Source: Pyricularia pennisetigena
Lineage: Eukaryota > Ascomycota > Sordariomycetes > Magnaporthales > Pyriculariaceae
Reading direction: 5' to 3'
Assembly (NCBI RefSeq): GCF_004337985.1
Contig: NC_043741.1
Location: 1,430,269-1,494,268 of the forward strand
DNA: 64,000 nt
Positions 56,693-64,000 of the stretch are shown here, one piece after another. The position numbers and the translations under genes were made by a program. Under the pieces are notes generated by a model. The model searched no databases. It worked only from the letters and a program-made list of their open reading frames with translations, and was not told the DNA's origin. Position 1 is the first letter of the stretch, and each line of letters begins with the position of its first letter.

Positions 56693-58464
56693 ATGTCCTC
56701 CGCCGAAGACCAGGATCTTTTGGCGCGTATCGGTCAACTCGCTGGTGGGTTGCTTCGCGAATAGGTTGAGCCCATGATCAAGAAGAGCCACTAATCAATT
56801 GTTTGCTCGCACGTACAGGCCAGATAAACCGACACAAAAGCCAACAGGCGGGCGTGGGAGACTCAGTCCCGGCCCTAAATCCTACGCCATCTCACCATTA
56901 CCATCCCTACCATTGTATGTTCTCTCGGTACGACTAGACAGTGCATCGATTTGACAATTTCAAGCGGCTGGTCATGCCTCCCAATCATGGGGCCGTGGCC
57001 GTGGAAGTTATCGGTCGCGGGTAGCCCGTGGTGGACACATTGCGCCGCATCGCCACAGGACACTCATTCTCAACACCAACACCACGAATGATGTTGCTGG
57101 CGACGGCAGCAAGAGCGTCACTACTCCTCATTCTGCAACTCTCGCATCAGCCTCGGCTGCTCCTTTCAGTGCTTCCCCTTCCTGGGTAACGAAAAAAGAC
57201 CGGAACCTCCAACTCATCAACTCGGCAGTGTACGAACGAGAATCCCTGGCGCGGTCAACAGGGGCTGCAGAGGCGAGGCGACAGAAGTTTAAGATGCTTA
57301 ACCAACGGGAGCGAGCCAAGCTCCTTCGTCACTTTCAGAATGGTAGCGGCCACGCCGCTGTCACTCGCCCTGCGACTAACGCCTCGGCCACACAGTACGA
57401 AGTCGTCATTGAGGGGATCAAGTTTCACGTCGCAAAGAATGGCAGCAAACTTGTGAAAGTCGCCGGTAGGTAGACAAGAGAAACGCGCAGTGAATGTGCA
57501 AAAAGCTTGTTACTAATCTCGATCAAATTAGATAACAATGCCCCCAAGGCCACCCCCAAGCAAGCCGTAGTCGGTGGTGTCAAGTTCCTTCGGAGTCGCA
57601 ACGGCAACATGGTCAGACATGATATTGTCAAGGCGCAACGGTATGACCCTCGACCTCCGTCTTGCGGAACGCTTACCAAGAAATTTTCTAGGCAAAACGG
57701 CCCGGTCCGCAAAGTTCAAACACCTTGCAGGATATTTTCAACAACCGGTATCTTTTCTATCCCTCTTACGATTCCCTTGAAGATCCGACACTACTCGCCG
57801 CCGCGCCATAGTACGGCTACCGTGACGTGGCTCGCTGCTAGGAAATGGGCGAGTATCGAGTCTTGTAGGTACACGACTAACCATGCTGTGCAACCCTCCC
57901 CGTTTTATAGGTTCTTGTGCCAAAGGTCCCCTTTGCCGGTATCAGCATGACCCCTTGAAAGTTGCCATTTGCAAGGATTTCCTACTCAAGGGTGACTGCA
58001 TAGGCGGTAATTCGTGTGATCTTTCTCACGAAGCCACGCCGGAGCGAACCCCTGCGTGTCTACACTTTGCCAAAGGCAACTGCAATAACCCCCAATGTCG
58101 GTATACTCACGTGCAGGTAACTCCAGGTTCGCTAGTCTGCCGGGACTTTGGCATCTACGGCTACTGCAACAAGGGCGCCAACTGTGAAGATCGACACGTG
58201 TTTGAGTGTCCCGATTTTAGCAACACAGGTCAATGTAAGATCAAGGGATGTAAGCTGACCCACCGGGAGCGGGCGAGCGTTCTTCGCAAGGCGGTAGCCA
58301 GCAAGGATGAAGGCGACTCGGAAATGGAGGATGTTTCGAGCGATGAGGACGACGAATCGGTCGGCAGCAATGACGTCGATTCAGATGCCGTGGACGAGTT
58401 CCTGGGCGAAGACGAAAATCCCGACGATGATTCTGATGACTTCAAGGAGTATATCCAGCTGTAA
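56693..58464 (+). CDS. red5: Five-finger CCCH zinc finger protein (Red5/ZC3H3 type)
   Basis: Six exons, 56693-56744, 56819-56914, 56965-57465, 57532-57640, 57692-57747 and 57911-58464, give 455 residues; introns are 74, 50, 66, 51 and 163 bp. The N-terminal half is disordered with an RG-rich patch (WGRGRGSYRSRVARGG) and short conserved strands (EVVIEGIKFHVAKNGSKLV, VVGGVKFLRSRNGNMV). Five tandem CCCH fingers follow with spacings C8C5C3H, C8C5C3H, C7C4C3H, C8C5C3H and C8C4C3H. This layout, including SCAKGPLCRYQHDPLKVAIC, is that of human ZC3H3 and S. pombe Red5, which act in nuclear poly(A) metabolism, mRNA export and exosome-linked elimination of meiotic RNAs. The function here is by homology. 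Finger 1 is split between exons 5 and 6. The tail is very acidic. Confidence 0.9.
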
Positions 58465-59705
58465 ACGTCATAGGGCCTTGCGGGGGCCCGTCAGGCGTCG
58501 CAGTGCTTTCCTTACTTTTATCCGACTGTCCGTCGGCTCACCAAGTGGGCAGCACTCTTGTCTTTTTGCGCGGGCGTTGGTTAGACAATCATGGCAATAG
58601 ATTTGGCACAACGGCATGAAAAGGCAGCCTATGGCTGGGATGAAACAATATACGATAAACAGGAAAAGATACACTGAATTGAACGAAATCAAAAATGATA
58701 ACTACGGGGTATTTATCGTGAATACTGCTAAGTAGCTCCCTACCCAAGTGTCGTCGTGTGTTGTAGCCTCCTAATGCGCGGACTTGTTGCCCAATAGGAC
58801 TGACGTAAATCTTTGAGCATTACAAGGACTGGATATTAACTAGTATTTGACTTTGGTCAGGCAAGCCAGGATCTACACGTTAATAGAAAATAAATAAATA
58901 AGAATAAAATATCCTTGTGTGTTATAATGTAATAGTGGAAGAGGCTTAGCGACCCCACGTGCGTACGTGTTCTGTCAAAGACCGCGTCAGCGGCTAACAA
59001 GTGCAGCTTCGGTCAAATCAACGTTTGGTCTGGCTGGCTAAGGTGGATCAAAAAAAAAAAAAAAAAAAAAAACACGAGAATGGATGCTGCCTTTCAGTCT
59101 TGTAATCCATGACAGCCAAACAAAAGGAAACGTTCGTCTTATTGCGGCGGGCGCAGCAGCAGCCCCTATTCTCGACCAAGACTCAGCCCAGTCCAGATTC
59201 GCCCTATCTTTCTTTGTCCATCAAAACTCGAAACGAAGCATGTCTGCACACCTACAAAACCATCTTCTCATTCTGGAAATGGTCCTTTCTTTTCGCCTCA
59301 TCCAAACTTCACCTGCAGCCCAAGAACTACTGCGAACTCCATACGAACTACTCAAGCGACGATAGTCTACACACCTTAAGCTTCATCCCCACTTGTTCCT
59401 AATCCAGGCTTGATCCAGTACCTACTTGACCTGCCAATCGGCACTTGCACCACTGAACCCCTGAAAACCTGCCATCTGATTGATTGATTGATTTCCTCTT
59501 GGGGCCAGGGACGAAAGCCACTAAAATCCCCCACCATCGTTCATTCGGTCATCACTGATTTGACGTGGACGCTACTGGAAAGCGGCTGCTTTGCAGACAG
59601 GAACCAAGCTCGAAGAAGAAAGAAAGCAATTAATTAGATCGACATAAATTTTTCATATACTCATCCATATACATATATAATTCCCACTCCCCTCCCCCTG
59701 TCGCC
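58465..59705. other. Intergenic between the CCCH gene and the SEL1 protein gene
   Basis: 1.24 kb; A/T-rich 3' region near 58880-58910, an A23 run (59050-59072), a GATT tetramer repeat near 59479-59491 and a probable leader with T/A-rich words just before 59706. No gene seen. Confidence 0.6.
59050..59072. repeat. A23 homopolymer
   Basis: Run of 23 A about 630 bp upstream of the SEL1 protein start. Confidence 0.9.
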
Positions 59706-62194
59706 ATGGGTCTGCGCGATCTGCTGAAAAAGAAGGATGGCATCGAAGCAGATGGTCCCGGTGCCGACAAAGAAACAGTGAACCAATTCGGTGCCCAACA
59801 CCAAGGGCATCTACATCAACCAGTGACTTTTATCAGGTCCGACACCTTTAACCACGAAATCATACAGCCGCCCGGCGACCCCGCAGCAGAGCAGGAGGGC
59901 GGGGGAGACAAGGACAACAGCATGCACGGCGGTAGCGGTAACTTTCTTTCGCCCGACGGCTCCAGGCGCCGCAGCTTCTTCTCGTCCGGGTCGTCGCGGT
60001 CGCGGGGCTCGTCGGTGTCGTCGGCGCACAGCCCCACGGCCGACGGCGGCCACAAGGACAAGGAAAAAGTGTTTCGGCGGCTCTCGCAACGTTTGCACCT
60101 GGCACGATCCCCGCCCTCGAGCGAAAACGTGCCGCAGAACCTGCCCGAGATCGTGGTGCGGCCTGAGGACGAGGCGAATCCGGCACTCGAGTCCAAATGG
60201 GAGGAGCGCGCCACCATCCTGGCCATGGAGAACGAACGCGTCCGGAGCCGGCCGCCGTCCCCGCCCGGCGGCGGCGGCGGCGGCAGCAGCAGTGGTGACG
60301 TGTCCAGCGGCCTCGCGCAGATGTCCCTCGGCGACCACGGCGGACCGTCGGGCAGGAAGCGCAGCCCCAGTGCCGTGTCGAGCAAGGCCCTGGACGAGAA
60401 CATCCAGGAGGCCATTCGCCTGCACGAGTTGGGCGAGCTCGAGCAGTCGACCATGCTCTTCGGCAAACTGGCCGACCCTGAGGGCGACAACAACCCGCTG
60501 AGCCAGGTGCTCTACGGGCTGGCCCTGCGGCACGGCTGGGGCTGCCAGCCGGATCCCGAAGGCGCCGTCCACTATCTCTCCAAGGCGGCTTCCAACGCCG
60601 CGACCGTCGAGACGTTGGCCCTGCAGGCCGGCATGAAGAAGGGAGGCGCTGCCAAAGGTGAGCTCGTCCTGGCCATCTTTGAGCTGGCAAACTGCTTCCG
60701 GCACGGCTGGGGTGTGCAGAAAGACCCGGTAGCAGCAAAACAGGTGCGTTTTCTTTTTTCTTATTCTTGGCCCATGCTTGCGCACCACCAGCACACCCAG
60801 GGCTGACCTAGGTGTACTCGGGAGACGAGGGCATCTGCCGGATTGAGACTTAAATTGCTGTATCACTTCTAGTATTACGAAACTGCGGCAAACCTCGGAG
60901 ACACAGGTACGTTACTTGCTGGCTGCACAAGACTGTGTTTCACTATTATCGTTGAAACGGGGTGCCGCAGCGCAAAGCAAAAAATGAGTAATATCTAATT
61001 AGCATACGCCTTCCCTGTAGATGCCATGAACGAGGTGGCTTGGTGCTACCTGGAAGGCTTTGGTTGCAAGAAAGACAAGGTCAGTTGCATCATGTTATTT
61101 CCTGTTTCTCTTCTGAGCCTTGCTATGAAATGAACGTTGTTGATCACATCCTTTGGCTAAACTAATTTTGGGATATTCGGAACAGTTTGCATCTGCCAAG
61201 TATTATCGTTTGGCTGAAAAGAGCGGCAGCAAAACGCTGGGCAATTCCTGGTACGTACTCTCCCTCTCTACATTTTAGGTGCCCAGGTACCTTACCTCAC
61301 GCTTCTCTGCACATGCATGGCCTGTTCCCATCGCCCACATACACTTGCCGATTCTAGAAGGCCAGTCGTCTTATGCTGCATGTCACGGGTTCTTTTTGTT
61401 TCTCATATTTTATTGTTCCATGGTCCCGCCCGCAAATTGCGCGTCCTTTTATTTATCACCTTCCTCTCCCCCGCTTTCTACAACCATCCACCCCTTTCCT
61501 TGAAAGCCTCTTAGGCTCTCCCCTCAGGGCACCACAGCAGGCTTTGGGGTACACACCCCCCTGCGCGGCCACTTTCTGCGGCCTGCATATTTGGCCGCTT
61601 ACACGACCGATCGTCTGGTTACAGATGACATGCCTGGGCACCCTCTGGTAGGCTGCTTGTTGCACTCTTCTCTGGGGAGTCATCCGACGTTTTCCTCTTG
61701 TGTCACAGTGCCCCGGGTTGTTTACCCTTCACCCCCGCCCGCATACGCCTGTTGCAGTTTCCCCAACTGAGTGAGGCCATGCGCTTTTTAAATGACTTGC
61801 ACCATCACCTCTCGCCTCACTTCATTTCACTGGCTACGAGTCTTTTTGGGGACTTGGTCTCACACATCCGGGCTTTTCGACCCTTTTGTCCATCGAGTGA
61901 TGGGATGCAGGAGCTGCAGATCAAGATTCGTCAACTTGGCGGGCAGTTGCCGCAAACAAATCCACCGCCCTGCAGTACTTGCGCAGTTGCGCGAGACGTA
62001 CGATCGTCGCCATCATTCCCTATCACCCAAAAATAAAATAAAAAAAAAAAGCACCACAAAGCCAAGAACAACTAGTTATGCGGCATTTACAGGGCAGCGC
62101 AAGGCAGTGTTGGTTACTAACTCACGTACCTGTCACTTTACCCAGGATCTGGAAAGAAAAGTACGATCCAGGCAACGACGGAAAGAAGAAATAA
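59706..62194 (+). CDS. nif1: SEL1-repeat protein of the Nif1/Dsf2 type
   Basis: Five exons, 59706-60743, 60873-60906, 61021-61079, 61186-61250 and 62146-62194, give 414 residues; introns are 129, 114, 106 and 895 bp. The N-terminus MGLRDLLKKKDGIEAD and VTFIRSDTFNHEIIQPP is the family signature; a long Ser/Pro/Gly-rich region with RRRSFFSSGSSRSRG and GGGGGGSSSGD follows. From about residue 230 the helical SEL1 repeats begin (NIQEAIRLHELGELEQSTML, GLALRHGWGCQPDPEGAVHY, ANCFRHGWGVQKDPVAAKQY, EVAWCYLEGFGCKKDKFASA). The last exon gives WIWKEKYDPGNDGKKK, the expected C-terminus. A TACTAAC branch site (62115-62121) supports the long intron. S. pombe Nif1 restrains the kinase Nim1 at the G2/M transition; that role is by family. 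Confidence 0.88.
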
Positions 62195-64000
62195 TTCCAC
62201 GGAAAGGAAAAAGTTGATATCAGTTATGCCCCTTACCCAAATGCCGGTAACAGGCGCATTCCAGGGGAATTCAGAGTTGTGCAGGCCTGCTGGTCCTGTT
62301 TTTGGGTCCGCGTCCACGGCCGAAACGGGCCGAGGGGCGACCGCATCTCTTTCGAGATACTGGGTCGCCTAACAAAAAGGTCTACAGTAACCCATTTTCG
62401 AGGCCTCCCGGATCGTAGTGACGTTTTCCAGTACAGACGCGTAACTGCTCTCGTCTGGCCATGGAGGTTACTGCGAAAAGACATGATCGTGGGGTCTTGT
62501 CCGGGCGATAAACAGCCGAGTCGCGGGGGAAGAGGGGGCTTGGGCTGCTGTTAACCTTGGCGAAGAGACCACGGACTTTACGAGGTGTTGTCGGGGGGGT
62601 CCAGTATCAGTGGACTGGAAGAAGTACCCAGTCACATACCCAATGTACCTACATGACAGAGGGTTCACCGGCAAGAGCAATAGCAAGTATTCTAATGGTA
62701 TGAAAAAACGAAGCCGGTTCCGGTTGCAATCACGATTCAGTCACCAAGAAAACATGATGGAAAGCAAACCAACTGCATGTTATCTAGTCGGCACACCTCT
62801 TGGTGTGGCTTTCATGAGCTGCAGCGGCTCGCTATGTTTATTTTTCCTAGGTCACACCACTATAGCCTTCTTTTTTTTTATCTGCCCGTCTCCAGATATC
62901 GTTGCACGAACCAGAATGCATTGTTTTCCCCCATCCCCACATCGCACTGATAGACATACCAATCCTAATTTACATGGCGTCTTCGGGAAGGGAGCCTGAC
63001 CAAGCCAACATTGTAGTCGGAAGGTGGGCAGCTTCTAGCGTTGGTCTATTGGTCACTCCCTCCCTCCCTTTTTGTTGTTGTCTGTGACGTTCACCACAAG
63101 CCGAAACAAAATCTTGACGTGTAAGGTGAGACACAAATCTCCTACCTGTTCATGATGTAGCCTATCCTTCGCCGCAACAAGCCCAACAAGAAGCTTATTC
63201 AGACATAATAAATAAATAAAAAAAAGAATGAGAAAGTTGGAGATACATGAGGTCCTGATCAGCTGAAAGTGGACGTCTGCAGCACCGCGGCACTTGTGAG
63301 CACGTGTAGGAAGGAGATGCGTGGGCCCCCCCTTTTTTTTCCCCTCGTTTTTCTGGTTTATTTATCCTATCAGTTTTTTTTTTGTCTACCAGTAGACCTA
63401 GGCACCTAAGTAAGACATTATCTCCTTTTCTCCCCCCTTCTATTGATTCTTGGGATGGGCCCCCAGGAGAACAGGTGCATGAACCATCACAAGAAACACC
63501 CAACACATGGGTGACACAAAAAAAAAAAAAGTAAACAATAAAAAGTCAAATAACTTGGAAAACAAACAATGTCCTACTTGTAGATCCGCCATTCTGATAG
63601 GACATGCGTTTGTTCTTTGGGAGTTTCCCCCCACGAGTGTGACAACCCTTGTGTTTCTTCCTTTTTTCTTCTTTTTTTTGTTGTTGTTGTTATTGTCTGA
63701 GACATTGGTCCCATCCCCACCCTCCTCACCTCCCCCTCCCTCCCCGAGGTATTATTGCCCGAGCTGTATTGGCAGCAAACAAAACCCCTGTCGTCCTTTT
63801 CGTATCGAAGGATTTTCGATGTTTTGTCATCAATCACTTACTTTTATACGAGTGCACGTATAGTTCGCCCTGTAGAGAATCAACATGGTGTGGACTAATT
63901 TCTGACCACAGGTCCCATCCAAGCATGACGGACAGTCCAAAGTTGATGTTCTGAAATCCATACATTGGAATCAGGATTGCGGTCATCGACGTGTGTCAAA
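62195..64000. other. Region without a recognisable gene at the right edge
   Basis: 1.8 kb holding the 3' end of the SEL1 gene and then A/T runs and C/T-rich stretches (near 63348-63390, 63515-63530 and 63660-63695). No supportable gene, though a gene starting beyond the edge may have its promoter here. Confidence 0.55.

Noticed and set aside
59674..59680. TATATAA before the SEL1 protein gene as a TATA box
   Set aside because: It is only 26 bases before the ATG, too close to serve a normal leader.

Overview
This window is nuclear DNA of a filamentous ascomycete (Pezizomycotina, probably Sordariomycetes). I infer this from the many short spliceosomal introns (mostly 50-200 bp, GT..AG, often with CTRAC-type branch sites), from protein families typical of these fungi (Nif1/Dsf2-type SEL1 protein, Red5/ZC3H3-type CCCH protein, PKR1, a fungal MPTIRNPF-type protein), and from the spaced, mostly monocistronic layout. 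There is no sign of prokaryotic operons, CRISPR, rRNA or convincing tRNA genes. I rebuilt the exon structures by hand. In all but two multi-exon genes the chosen exons sum to a whole number of codons with a unique reading; the exceptions are the gene at 47735-48408 and one junction in the gene at 50253-51637.

Layout. 1-1232 (-): 3' part missing of a Ser/Pro-rich protein with a bZIP-like basic motif. 1362-11610: about 10 kb with no supportable gene. 11611-14569 (-): F-box protein. 16824-17327 (+): PKR1 V-ATPase assembly factor. 18008-18641 (+): SmD1. 19171-19998 (-) and 20458-22570 (-): MTQ2 (eRF1 methyltransferase) next to TPA1/OFD1 (prolyl hydroxylase), both tied to translation termination. 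23664-25234 (+): class V aminotransferase. 25728-27111 (-) and 27498-30482 (+): ARPC2 and UTP12/DIP2, divergent. 31179-33516 (+): Baeyer-Villiger-type flavin monooxygenase. 34601-37236 (-): STT3. 38099-38690 (-): mitochondrial ATP synthase subunit e, divergent from the dynein intermediate chain at 39625-41828 (+).

43113-44309 (+): single-span membrane protein. 46335-47006 (+): unknown protein. 47735-48408 (-): small fungal protein with an unresolved splice junction. 50253-51637 (+): Cys/Met-metabolism PLP enzyme. 51940-52380 (-): small Cys-containing protein. 53225-54133 (-): HAD hydrolase. 54661-56090 (-) and 56693-58464 (+): TFIIF beta (TFG2) and a five-finger CCCH protein (Red5/ZC3H3), divergent. 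59706-62194 (+): Nif1-type SEL1 protein with an unusually long (895 bp) last intron. 62195-64000: no gene seen.

Most genes are single-copy housekeeping genes: transcription, splicing, rRNA processing, translation termination, glycosylation, actin and dynein function, respiration. The accessory-looking items are the monooxygenase, the class V aminotransferase, the membrane protein and the gene-free 10 kb. I see no transposon, no repeat-induced mutation pattern and no defence or toxin system. The most interesting leads are the MTQ2-TPA1 pair, the long gene-free region, unusual splice sites and microexons, and the gene whose two conserved halves do not join in frame at the best donor.
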